In this document: in pieces, positions 1 through 6,285 of the stretch
Layout: each line of letters begins with the position of its first letter
Numbering within the stretch: the first letter of the stretch is position 1
Assembly: GCA_002684875.1 (NCBI GenBank)
Contig: NYVY01000106.1
Span: forward strand, 1 to 6,426
Origin: Pseudomonadota bacterium
GTDB taxonomy: Bacteria; Pseudomonadota; Gammaproteobacteria; Burkholderiales; Burkholderiaceae_A
Length of the DNA stretch: 6,426 nucleotides
Direction of reading: 5' to 3'
Notes under the pieces: model-generated
Told to the model about the DNA's origin: nothing
The model's input: only the letters and a program-made list of their open reading frames with translations
Database searches by the model: none
Position numbers and translations under genes: made by a program

Positions 1-585
1 CAATCTTCCCATCTTCCGTTAAAGCTCAATATGGCTGGAGTAATACCCCCAATTTTTGCCTCAAGTATCATTCTTTTTCCTGCAACACTAGCCTCCTGGT
101 TCGGTGCTCCTGCCTCGGATCCGTCAATTGAAGGATTCAATTTAAATTCGTTGTTTGCTGATTTTGCAGCATCTCTTTCCCCTGGCCAGCCGCTTTATAT
201 TGTCCTTTACGCATGTGCTATCATCTTTTTCTGCTTCTTTTATACTGCGCTAGTTTTTAATAGTAAGGAAACGGCAGATAATTTAAAGAAAAGTGGAGCT
301 TTTTTGCCTGGCATTAGACCAGGAGATCAAACGGCAAAATATATAGATAAAGTGTTGGTTAGACTAACTTTAATCGGAGCTATCTACATCACAGGGGTTT
401 GTTTATTACCAGAGTTTTTGGTGTTTGGATACAACATTCCGTTTTATTTTGGTGGAACTTCACTGTTAATAATTGTAGTTGTAACTATGGACTTTATGGC
501 ACAACTTCAGTCTTATATTATGTCTCAGCAGTATGAAAGTTTGATGAAAAAATCTAGTTTCAAACCTGGAGGTGCTCTTAGGTAG
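1..585 (+). CDS. secY: Protein translocase subunit SecY, C-terminal part (5' end outside the window)
   Basis: SecY is the channel-forming subunit of the SecYEG translocon in the inner membrane; it exports unfolded proteins and inserts membrane proteins. Reading frame 1 is open from the first base, and the residues before the first ATG ([10 protein letters not shown]) are the normal SecY sequence leading into [13 protein letters not shown], so the ATG at 31 is internal. The 194 visible residues correspond to a little under half of a typical SecY of about 440. They contain four hydrophobic segments expected to be TM7 to TM10: near residues 11-35, 64-86, 120-140 and 147-168. The cytoplasmic loop between the second and third holds the conserved GIRPG motif (family: the loop that contacts SecA and the ribosome). 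A short basic C-tail ends the protein. It sits at the end of the spc operon, as usual, 6 bases before infA. Confidence 0.97.
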   Translation, partial: QSSHLPLKLNMAGVIPPIFASSIILFPATLASWFGAPASDPSIEGFNLNSLFADFAASLSPGQPLYIVLYACAIIFFCFFYTALVFNSKETADNLKKSGAFLPGIRPGDQTAKYIDKVLVRLTLIGAIYITGVCLLPEFLVFGYNIPFYFGGTSLLIIVVVTMDFMAQLQSYIMSQQYESLMKKSSFKPGGALR

Positions 586-591
586 ATTTAT

Positions 592-810
592 ATGGCTAAA
601 GATGACGCTATTCAAATGCAAGGGGAAATAATTGAGACTCTGCCAAATGCTACTTTCAGAGTTAAATTGGAGAACGATCATGTAGTTCTAGGTCATATAT
701 CTGGAAAGATGAGAATGAATTACATTAGAATTTTGCCAGGGGATAAGGTGACAGTTGAAATGACTCCGTATGATCTCACAAAGGCAAGAATAATATTTAG
801 AGTTAAGTAG
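592..810 (+). CDS. infA: Translation initiation factor IF-1
   Basis: IF-1 binds the A site of the 30S subunit during initiation and works with IF-2 and IF-3. The product has 72 residues, the standard bacterial length, and is one OB-fold domain. The recognisable core runs through [28 protein letters not shown] and [11 protein letters not shown]. The start MAKDD is the family's usual N-terminus. An AGGTA element overlapping the secY stop codon lies about 9 bases before the ATG, so translation is probably coupled to secY. Its place between secY and rpmJ is typical of betaproteobacteria and many other bacteria, but not of E. coli, where infA lies elsewhere on the chromosome. Confidence 0.97.
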   Translation: MAKDDAIQMQGEIIETLPNATFRVKLENDHVVLGHISGKMRMNYIRILPGDKVTVEMTPYDLTKARIIFRVK

Positions 811-825
811 AAGCGGAGAAATGAT

Positions 826-942
826 ATGAAAGTAATGGCATCTGTTAGAAAAATTTGTCGAAATTGTAAAGTAATTAAAAGAAAGGGTGTTGTTAGGATT
901 ATTTGCAACAAAGACCCTCGTCATAAACAGCGGCAAGGGTAA
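826..942 (+). CDS. rpmJ: 50S ribosomal protein L36 (38 residues)
   Basis: L36 is the smallest large-subunit protein and helps stabilise 23S rRNA folding. My translation begins [19 protein letters not shown] and ends in PRHKQRQG, giving 38 residues, the same length as E. coli L36. The zinc ligands of the Cys-containing type are present: Cys11, Cys14, Cys27 and His33. The ATG at 826 is chosen because GGAG at 815-818 lies 7 bases upstream; an ATG at 821 opens only a two-codon frame. It lies 15 bases after infA and 17 before rpsM, inside the same transcription unit. Confidence 0.96.
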   Translation: MKVMASVRKICRNCKVIKRKGVVRIICNKDPRHKQRQG

Positions 943-959
943 AAGAGAGAGAGGTTAGC

Positions 960-1325
960 ATGGCAAGAATAGCGGGTATAAATATTCCTAATAATCAGCA
1001 CTTAGAGGTTGGTCTAACTTCTATATTCGGGATTGGAAAGTCCAGGGCTAGACAAATATGTAATTTGCTCAAAATTTCCTGTTCAAAAAAAGTTAAAGAT
1101 TTAAATGATGATGAATTAGAAAATATAAGAGCTGAAGTCCTCAAAGGAGCTATTGAAGGGGACTTGAGAAGAGAAGTGTCAATGAGTGTGAAGAGACTCA
1201 TGGACTTAGGATGTTATAGAGGGTTGAGACACCGTAGGGGTTTGCCTGTGAGAGGGCAAAGGACACGTACTAATGCTAGAACTAGAAAAGGTCCTAGAAA
1301 AGGTAGTATTACCCTCAAGAAATAA
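960..1325 (+). CDS. rpsM: 30S ribosomal protein S13
   Basis: S13 sits in the head of the small subunit, contacts the P-site tRNA and forms bridges to the large subunit. The 121 residues match the usual length. The N-terminus [11 protein letters not shown] is typical, and GIG at residues 24-26 falls in the helix-hairpin region. The block [19 protein letters not shown] leads to the strongly basic C-tail (about residues 89-121, with [17 protein letters not shown]) that reaches the tRNAs. GAGG at 951-954 is a well-spaced ribosome binding site, 5 bases before the ATG. In E. coli, S4 represses the alpha operon by binding a pseudoknot upstream of rpsM. Here only 17 bases separate rpmJ and rpsM, so any such element would have to extend into rpmJ; I could not verify one. 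Confidence 0.97.
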   Translation: MARIAGINIPNNQHLEVGLTSIFGIGKSRARQICNLLKISCSKKVKDLNDDELENIRAEVLKGAIEGDLRREVSMSVKRLMDLGCYRGLRHRRGLPVRGQRTRTNARTRKGPRKGSITLKK

Positions 1326-1345
1326 TTTTAATAAGAGATATATTT

Positions 1346-1741
1346 ATGGCGAAAAATCAAAATGTTGGCAGGGGTAAAAAGAAAATTAGGAAGAACGTAA
1401 CCGATGCAATCGCTCACATCCATGCTTCTTTTAATAACACCATTATAACTATAACTGACAGACAAGGTAACGCGCTATGTTGGGCAACAAGTGGTGGCGC
1501 TGGGTTTAAGGGAAGCAGGAAAAGTACTCCTTTTGCAGCTCAGGTTGCCGCTGAGTCTGCAGGTAAGGTTGCTGTTGAGTGTGGGGTTAAAACTATTGAA
1601 GTAAGAATAAAAGGCCCAGGACCTGGGAGGGAATCAACTGTGAGAGCATTGAATGCTTTAGGTATTAGAGTTACTCAGATTTCAGATGTTACACCAGTTC
1701 CTCATAATGGGTGCAGAGCACCTAAAAGACGACGAATTTAA
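1346..1741 (+). CDS. rpsK: 30S ribosomal protein S11
   Basis: S11 lies on the 30S platform near the E site and helps shape the mRNA path. The 131 residues are close to the family norm (129 in E. coli). Visible family blocks are [18 protein letters not shown] (residues 21-38), the glycine-rich [20 protein letters not shown] (47-66), KGPGPGRES (89-97) and a basic C-terminus ending KRRRI. The PHNGC block at 119-123 includes Asn121-Gly122; the equivalent Asn in E. coli S11 is known to convert to isoaspartate, so the same modification is likely possible here. AAGAGA at 1333-1338 gives a modest ribosome binding site. It lies 20 bases after rpsM and 21 before rpsD. Confidence 0.97.
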   Translation: MAKNQNVGRGKKKIRKNVTDAIAHIHASFNNTIITITDRQGNALCWATSGGAGFKGSRKSTPFAAQVAAESAGKVAVECGVKTIEVRIKGPGPGRESTVRALNALGIRVTQISDVTPVPHNGCRAPKRRRI

Positions 1742-1749
1742 ATTTTAGA

Positions 1750-1755
1750 AAGGAG
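1750..1755 (+). promoter_or_regulatory. Shine-Dalgarno site that fixes the rpsD GTG start
   Basis: AAGGAG lies 7 bases before the GTG at 1763 and just after the rpsK stop codon. No ATG alternative gives the conserved MARYLGPK N-terminus, so this site decides the start. Confidence 0.85.
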
Positions 1756-1762
1756 CCTTTTT

Positions 1763-2386
1763 GTGGCAAGATATTTAGGACCAAAGTGCAAGTTATCTCG
1801 ACGCGAGGCCACAGATTTGTATTTGAAAAGTGCGCGTCGTCCTCTAGACTCAAAATGCAAGGCCGATAGCAAGCCAGGGCAGCATGGAAGGATATCAGGG
1901 GCTCGTTCATCCGACTATGGAAAACAGCTCAGGGAAAAACAAAAAGTAAAAAGAATCTATGGAACTTTGGAAAGGCAGTTTCGAAATTATTTTGCCCGGG
2001 CGTCTTCAATGAAAGGAAACACTGGTGAAACTTTATTGCAACTTTTAGAATCGAGGCTCGATAATGTGGTTTTTAGGATGGGGTTTGGATCTACTCGTGC
2101 TGAAGCAAGACAACTTGTTAGTCATGCAGGAGTATTGTTGAATGGAAAAAGAAACAATATACCATCAGCGAAAGTCAGACCGAACGACACCATTAGTCTT
2201 GCAGATAAAGCCAAAAATCAATTACGGGTTAAATCTGCTTTCGAACTTGCTGAACAAATTGGAATTCCAGACTGGGTATCTGTTGATTCGAAAAAAATGG
2301 AAGGTGTTTATAAACGGGTTCCCGATAGAGGAGATCTTCCCCCAGATATAAATGAAAGCTTGATCGTTGAGCTTTACTCAAGGTAG
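1763..2386 (+). CDS. rpsD: 30S ribosomal protein S4, GTG start
   Basis: S4 is a primary 16S rRNA binder that starts assembly of the 30S body; in E. coli it also represses translation of the alpha operon. The product has 207 residues. The N-terminal RNA-binding region (about 1-95) carries [15 protein letters not shown], the PGQHG block (38-42) and [13 protein letters not shown]. The S4-type RNA-binding domain follows at about 97-157, beginning [14 protein letters not shown]. The C-terminus [13 protein letters not shown] resembles betaproteobacterial S4. Cys9 and Cys32 are present, but I see no full four-cysteine zinc motif. The start codon is GTG; AAGGAG at 1750-1755 sits 7 bases upstream, the best ribosome binding site in this cluster, so the weaker start codon may be offset by a strong site. 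Confidence 0.97.
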   Translation: MARYLGPKCKLSRREATDLYLKSARRPLDSKCKADSKPGQHGRISGARSSDYGKQLREKQKVKRIYGTLERQFRNYFARASSMKGNTGETLLQLLESRLDNVVFRMGFGSTRAEARQLVSHAGVLLNGKRNNIPSAKVRPNDTISLADKAKNQLRVKSAFELAEQIGIPDWVSVDSKKMEGVYKRVPDRGDLPPDINESLIVELYSR

Positions 2387-2440
2387 GTGGTCGATACTAG
2401 ATCTGAAAGAAAATAATTTAGTTACAGTTAGGAAAAATTT
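2387..2440 (+). other. rpsD-rpoA intergenic gap, no clear signal
   Basis: This 54-base AT-rich gap is the longest inside the ribosomal cluster. Apart from the rpoA ribosome binding site (TTAGGAAA near 2429) I see no convincing promoter hexamer pair and no hairpin followed by a T run. It may carry an internal promoter or RNA processing site, but the sequence alone does not show it. Confidence 0.4.
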
Positions 2441-3415
2441 ATGGTAAACCAACTCTTAAAACCCAAGATTATCGATGTTGATTTTCAAAGCGATAACACA
2501 GCCAAAGTTGTGTTAGAACCTTTTGAAAGGGGCTTTGGGCACACATTAGGTAATGCTTTAAGGAGAGTGCTTTTATCCTCGATGGAGGGTTTTGCAGTTA
2601 CTGAAGTACAAATTGGTGGTGTTTTACATGAGTACAGTACGATTGAGGGCGTTCAGGAAGACGTTGTTGATATACTCCTTAATTTGAAAGAAGCTGTCTT
2701 TGTTCTTGAAGGAAGAAGTGATGTAACTTTGTCGATAAAAAAATCAGGGCCTGGAACCCTTACACTAGAGGACTTTGAGCTTCCACACGATGTGCAAGTC
2801 GGCAATCCAGGGCATGTTTTGGCCAGATTGTCTGACAAAGCAAACATAGATATTCAGATAAGGGTTCAAAAAGGTAGAGGCTATGTACCAGGTTCATTAC
2901 GCCAGCAACTTGAAGAGGAAGGCAAAACAATTGGCAAGGTAGTTTTAGACGCTACGTTTTCACCAGTAAAAAGGGTAAGTTATCTGGTTGAAAACGCTCG
3001 AGTTGAACAAAGAACAGATTTAGATAAGCTTGTCATGGAAGTTGAAACGAACGGAGTATTAACCCCCGAGGATGCAGTACGACAAGCTGCAAGAATCCTT
3101 GTAGATCAACTTTCAGTATTTGCGGCTCTAGATCAGGCTGAAGCAGTCGACGAACAACCACAAGGTCAGCAATTTGATCCTACTTTACTAAGACCCGTTG
3201 ATGATCTTGAGTTAACAGTTAGGTCTGCAAACTGTTTGAAAGCAGAAAGTATTTATTACATAGGAGATCTTATTCAGCGTACTGAGAATGAACTTTTAAA
3301 AACACCTAACTTAGGAAGAAAGTCTTTAAATGAGATAAAGGAAGTTCTTGCTACAAAAGGTTTAACCTTGGGAATGAAACTCGAGAGTTGGCCACCAGCT
3401 GGATTCGAACATTAA
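2441..3415 (+). CDS. rpoA: DNA-directed RNA polymerase subunit alpha
   Basis: The alpha subunit dimerises to nucleate RNA polymerase assembly and contacts promoter UP elements and activators. The 324 residues are close to the usual 325-329. The N-terminal assembly domain (about 1-235) contains [22 protein letters not shown] (residues 26-47), [14 protein letters not shown], the GRGYVPG block near 145-151 and [15 protein letters not shown] (191-205). A linker around 232-250 is rich in Gln, Asp and Glu. The C-terminal domain (about 251-324) keeps the DNA-contact residues known from E. coli: Arg261, Asn264, Cys265, Gly292, Lys294, Ser295 and Glu298 here (E. coli numbering minus 4). AGGA at 2430-2433 is 7 bases before the ATG. 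The 54-base gap to rpsD is the largest within the operon. Confidence 0.98.
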   Translation: MVNQLLKPKIIDVDFQSDNTAKVVLEPFERGFGHTLGNALRRVLLSSMEGFAVTEVQIGGVLHEYSTIEGVQEDVVDILLNLKEAVFVLEGRSDVTLSIKKSGPGTLTLEDFELPHDVQVGNPGHVLARLSDKANIDIQIRVQKGRGYVPGSLRQQLEEEGKTIGKVVLDATFSPVKRVSYLVENARVEQRTDLDKLVMEVETNGVLTPEDAVRQAARILVDQLSVFAALDQAEAVDEQPQGQQFDPTLLRPVDDLELTVRSANCLKAESIYYIGDLIQRTENELLKTPNLGRKSLNEIKEVLATKGLTLGMKLESWPPAGFEH

Positions 3416-3445
3416 TATTAAATCAAGATTGAATTAGGAACTATC

Positions 3446-3817
3446 ATGAGACATCGACATGGGTTGAGAAAGCTTAACAGGACATCAAGTCACAGGATTG
3501 CTATGCTACGTAACTTAGCCAACGCTTTGATTCAGCATGAAAGAATTAAAACTACCCTTCCCAAGGCAAAAGAACTTAGGAAAGTACTTGAACCCCTAAT
3601 TACTTTAAGTAAAAAGCCTACAGTCTCAAACAAACGGCTTGTTTTCTCTAGATTAAGAGATAGAGTTAATGTAACAAAACTATTCTCTGAGTTAGGACCC
3701 AGGTTTGAAAAAAGACCAGGAGGCTATACAAGAATTTTAAAATATGGATTTAGGTCAGGAGATAATGCACCCATGGCTCTTATGGAGTTTGTGGATAAGG
3801 AAAAGAGTGAGACCTAG
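3446..3817 (+). CDS. rplQ: 50S ribosomal protein L17
   Basis: L17 binds 23S rRNA near the peptide exit region and is the usual last gene of the alpha operon. The 123 residues fit the family. Conserved blocks visible are [12 protein letters not shown] at the N-terminus, [19 protein letters not shown] (16-34), [19 protein letters not shown] (36-54), the [10 protein letters not shown] block near 90-99 and [11 protein letters not shown] (105-115). AGGA at 3436-3439 is 6 bases before the ATG. It follows rpoA by 30 bases. Its stop lies only 7 bases from the stop of the convergent hemB, with no evident terminator between. Confidence 0.97.
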   Translation: MRHRHGLRKLNRTSSHRIAMLRNLANALIQHERIKTTLPKAKELRKVLEPLITLSKKPTVSNKRLVFSRLRDRVNVTKLFSELGPRFEKRPGGYTRILKYGFRSGDNAPMALMEFVDKEKSET

Positions 3818-3824
3818 ACATTAA

Positions 3825-4829
3825 TCACCTTTCAATACCCATTTTTTTTAGTTCATTTGCTACATCAATAGAAAAATAACTAATAATACCGTCGCAACCA
3901 GCTCTCTTAAAACACATCAATGATTCTAGTATGGAGTTGGTTTCATCTATCATTCCTCTTTCAGCCGCAGCTTTAATCATTGCAAATTCTCCACTAACCT
4001 GGTACGCAAAAGTAGGTAGTTTAAATTCTGTTTTTAAACGAAAAACGATGTCTAGATATGGCAAACCAGGTTTGACAAGTAGGATATCAGCACCCTCTTC
4101 AACGTCTAAACCAGCTTCAAGTATTGCTTCATTGGTATTTCTAAAATCCATTTGATAAGTGGATTTCGACGCGCCCTTAGAAAGTTTAGATGAAACAGCA
4201 TCACGGAAAGGCCCATAAAAAGCAGAAGAATATTTTGCTGCATACGACATAATTAACGTATTTTTTTTTCCGATTGACTCCAGTTCTTTTCTGATTTCCC
4301 CAATTCGTCCATCCATCATATCTGATGGCGCAATTATATCCGCACCAGCTTCCGCCTGAATTCTTGCCTGCTTTACTAGGGTTTCCACAGTCTCGTCATT
4401 CATAATCTGTCCGCTGGAATTAAGTATTCCGTCATGCCCGTGCGTAGTATATGGGTCGAGGGCAACATCAGCCATTACTCCTAAATCAGGAAACCTTTTT
4501 TTAATCTCTTTTATACTGTTGCATATAAGCCCATTTTCATTAATAGCCTCCGTTCCAATTTCATTTTTAACACTATCATTGAGGCAAGGAAATATTGCAA
4601 CTACTGGAATTTTCAATTCTTCCACTTTGTCTAACTGGAAAAATAATTTGTCAAGAGAGTAACGGTTAATCCCAGGCATGACATTTATTTTTTCTTCTTT
4701 ACCAATTCCATCGATTAAAAAAAAAGGTTGAATTAGGTCACTGCAACTTAGTGTGGACTCTGCTACCAAATCTCTGGTCCATTCAGCCTGTCGGTATCGT
4801 CTTAATCTGCGTGCTGGGAATTTTGTCAT
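3825..4829 (-). CDS. hemB: Porphobilinogen synthase (delta-aminolevulinic acid dehydratase), magnesium-type metal site
   Basis: This cytoplasmic enzyme condenses two 5-aminolevulinate molecules into porphobilinogen, an early step of haem synthesis. The 334 residues match the family. The two catalytic lysines are visible: Lys199 in MSYAAKYSSAFYGPFRD and Lys253, the main Schiff-base residue, in ILLVKPGLPYLD. The metal-binding segment at 119-134 reads MADVALDPYTTHGHDG. Positions 123, 125 and 133 are Ala, Asp and Asp, where zinc enzymes have three cysteines, so this is the magnesium-dependent type known from Pseudomonas. Glu234 in RNTNEAILE is a likely allosteric magnesium ligand. The ATG overlaps the engB stop (TAATG) and lacks a good Shine-Dalgarno sequence, suggesting translational coupling. 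Codons for this gene include three homopolymer tracts of 8 or 9 bases. Confidence 0.97.
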   Translation of the reverse strand: MTKFPARRLRRYRQAEWTRDLVAESTLSCSDLIQPFFLIDGIGKEEKINVMPGINRYSLDKLFFQLDKVEELKIPVVAIFPCLNDSVKNEIGTEAINENGLICNSIKEIKKRFPDLGVMADVALDPYTTHGHDGILNSSGQIMNDETVETLVKQARIQAEAGADIIAPSDMMDGRIGEIRKELESIGKKNTLIMSYAAKYSSAFYGPFRDAVSSKLSKGASKSTYQMDFRNTNEAILEAGLDVEEGADILLVKPGLPYLDIVFRLKTEFKLPTFAYQVSGEFAMIKAAAERGMIDETNSILESLMCFKRAGCDGIISYFSIDVANELKKMGIER

Positions 4830-5497
4830 TATTTTTTAAGTGTATCAGTAAAAATCCAGTTTAATAATTTTTCTCGTACCTCTCTAAGACCTATTTTTTT
4901 TGAAGCAGAAATCAATGAAAGACTACCATTCATTGAATAATAAGTATTGTAAGTTTTTAATTTATTAGTCACCACATTTTTTAATTTGAGTTTAACAGCA
5001 TTGTTTAACTTATCAGTTTTGTTCAGTAGAACGTGATATTTTATGTTTCTTTCTTGTAGTAAATCTAACATCATTTGGTCGAACTCGCCCAGTGGGTGTC
5101 TGCAGTCCATAACAATAAAGCAGCCCTTCAAATCTTTCCTAGAAAGAATATAGTCATTCAAAGTTGGCGCCCAATTCTCTCTAATTTTTCTTTCTACTTT
5201 TGCATAGCCATACCCAGGCAAATCGACCACTCTACCAATTACTTTCTTTTTGTCTGTTATAGTAAAGAAATTCAACAATTGAGTTTTTCCTGGTGTTTTA
5301 GAGGTAAAAGCAAGCTTCCTCCTGTTAAAAAGAGCATTTAAAACAGAGCTTTTTCCAGCATTCGACCTGCCTACCATCGCTACCTCTGGTAAGTTGTCAT
5401 CTGGAAATTGGGAACGTTTAGAAGCACTTGATTCGAAATTTACGTTGCCAAAAAAAGTGTCGTCATTAAATTCTCTACTGTTTATTTTCGTTTTCAC
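4829..5497 (-). CDS. engB: Ribosome biogenesis GTP-binding protein EngB (YihA/YsxC), probable GTG start
   Basis: EngB is an essential TRAFAC-class GTPase that aids late assembly of the large ribosomal subunit, and its loss often blocks division. The GTPase motifs appear in order: G1 GRSNAGKS (43-50), G2 around Thr68 in TPGKTQ, G3 DLPG (92-95) followed by YGYAK, G4 NKTD (159-162) and G5 SAS (197-199). The 222 residues are within the family range. The start codon is GTG (CAC on the plus strand at 5495-5497). There is no clear ribosome binding site, and the N-terminal dozen residues are not conserved in the family, so the exact start is uncertain; the match begins near FFGNVNFESSASKRSQFP. It is the first gene of a two-gene unit with hemB, transcribed divergently from the cytochrome gene. 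Confidence 0.95.
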   Translation of the reverse strand: MKTKINSREFNDDTFFGNVNFESSASKRSQFPDDNLPEVAMVGRSNAGKSSVLNALFNRRKLAFTSKTPGKTQLLNFFTITDKKKVIGRVVDLPGYGYAKVERKIRENWAPTLNDYILSRKDLKGCFIVMDCRHPLGEFDQMMLDLLQERNIKYHVLLNKTDKLNNAVKLKLKNVVTNKLKTYNTYYSMNGSLSLISASKKIGLREVREKLLNWIFTDTLKK

Positions 5498-5564
5498 TTT
5501 TACTTTGAACTTTACGGATAGTTGGTTGCCGTAGTATTATCAATATTCGAGGCAATGTCACAGA

Positions 5565-5570
5565 TATAAT
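5565..5570 (+). promoter_or_regulatory. Candidate -10 box for the cytochrome c4 gene
   Basis: A perfect TATAAT. Transcription would begin near 5577, leaving a leader of about 30 bases before the GTG at 5608, with GGAGA at 5596-5600 as ribosome binding site. The -35 region 16 to 18 bases upstream (AATATT or similar) is a poor match, so the promoter may need an activator or be weak. Confidence 0.45.
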
Positions 5571-5595
5571 ATAGTTGTCAAGCTATACGGAATAT

Positions 5596-5600
5596 GGAGA
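5596..5600 (+). promoter_or_regulatory. Shine-Dalgarno site deciding the cytochrome start
   Basis: GGAGA is 7 bases before GTG 5608 and 4 before GTG 5605. It favours 5608 over the upstream TTG at 5575, which has no such site and would lie at or before the predicted transcription start. Confidence 0.6.
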
Positions 5601-5607
5601 ATCAGTG

Positions 5608-6285
5608 GTGAGAAAATTTACACAACAATTTAATGTTAAGCGGTTTTTTTATCTGATCAAGTATTATTTCAAATTTATTTTTATCAATTGTATTATTGCC
5701 CATGGTGTTGTTGTTCATGCCAATCCAGTTGGCGACAGTAAACAAGGCGCTGTCATAGCCCAAGGATTGTGTTCTGGTTGTCATGCAGCAGATGGTAACA
5801 GCGTGATACCCATGAATCCAATAATTGCGGGGCAGCATGCTGATTATCTTAAAAAGCAGCTTAACTATTTTCAAGTGAAGGAAGGAGCAAGTGTAGCTAA
5901 GAGGGAAAATGCCGTTATGGGTGGTATTGCTTCTGGCCTTTCTGAAGCTGATATTGAAAATTTGTCAGTATATTACAGTCAACAAAAAATCAAACCTTCG
6001 TTTGCTCAGAACATTGAGCTAGCGAAACTAGGGGAAAAGATTTATCGGGGAGGAGATTCTGAACGGAAAATTCCTTCGTGCGCATCATGTCATGGTCCAA
6101 AAGGACTAGGAATTCCTGGTCAATACCCCAGGGTCAGTGGGCAGCATGCCACCTATTCTTCTTCGACCCTGACCCAGTATAAAAATGGTACTAGGAAAAA
6201 CAATAAACAGATGATGGAAATCGCTTCAAGATTGTCGGAAAAGCAGATTGAAGGCTTGGCGGAGTATTTAGCAGGACTTAATTGA
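5608..6285 (+). CDS. Diheme cytochrome c4 family protein, periplasmic
   Basis: Cytochromes c4 are periplasmic or membrane-attached diheme electron carriers, often linked to terminal oxidases. With the GTG at 5608 the product has 225 residues. Residues 1 to about 38 form a Sec signal peptide with a basic start (KRFF), a hydrophobic stretch and a likely cut after VHA, before NPVGD. Two similar c-type domains follow. The first has CSGCH at 55-59 and a likely axial Met104 in ENAVMGG. The second has CASCH at 158-162 and a likely axial Met202 in KQMMEIASRL. Both domains share the IAGQHADYL / VSGQHATYS and LSE..IE.L blocks, as in c4 proteins from Pseudomonas. GGAGA at 5596-5600 lies 7 bases before this GTG; GTG 5605 and TTG 5575 are in frame but less well placed. 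It was probably transcribed together with the following msrP. Confidence 0.93.
   Translation: MRKFTQQFNVKRFFYLIKYYFKFIFINCIIAHGVVVHANPVGDSKQGAVIAQGLCSGCHAADGNSVIPMNPIIAGQHADYLKKQLNYFQVKEGASVAKRENAVMGGIASGLSEADIENLSVYYSQQKIKPSFAQNIELAKLGEKIYRGGDSERKIPSCASCHGPKGLGIPGQYPRVSGQHATYSSSTLTQYKNGTRKNNKQMMEIASRLSEKQIEGLAEYLAGLN

Larger units (their letters stand above)
5498..5607. promoter_or_regulatory. Divergent intergenic region between engB-hemB and the cytochrome c4 gene
   Basis: About 110 bases separate the engB start from the chosen cytochrome start, and the two units are transcribed away from each other, so promoters for both should lie here. On the plus strand there is a perfect TATAAT at 5565-5570. 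On the minus strand GATAAT (plus 5536-5541) is a possible -10 for engB, with GTGACA upstream but spaced only about 14 bases away, too close for a standard sigma-70 promoter. I see no convincing operator repeat. Confidence 0.55.

Noticed and set aside
31..33. ATG 31 as a gene start
   Set aside because: The frame is open to base 1 and the preceding residues match internal SecY sequence, so this methionine is internal.
466..936. Minus-strand open frames opposite secY, infA and rpmJ
   Set aside because: They lie fully antisense to conserved genes, resemble no family I know and have no ribosome binding sites.
995..1910. Minus-strand open frames opposite rpsM and rpsK/rpsD
   Set aside because: Antisense shadows of well-conserved ribosomal protein genes.
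2142..2847. A plus-strand frame inside rpsD and a minus-strand frame inside rpoA
   Set aside because: Both overlap genes with clear homology in another frame, and their translations are low-complexity with no recognisable motif.
3842..3849. T8 tract as the rplQ intrinsic terminator
   Set aside because: I could find only a weak 4-base stem (GTGA with TCAC) well upstream, not a stable hairpin next to the T run, and the tract encodes Lys-Lys near the HemB C-terminus.
3931..5341. Plus-strand frames of 74 and 88 codons within hemB and engB
   Set aside because: They are antisense to conserved catalytic regions and show no protein features of their own.
5602..5874. Minus-strand 90-codon frame opposite the cytochrome gene
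   Set aside because: It runs opposite the signal peptide and the first haem motif, which are clearly coding on the plus strand.
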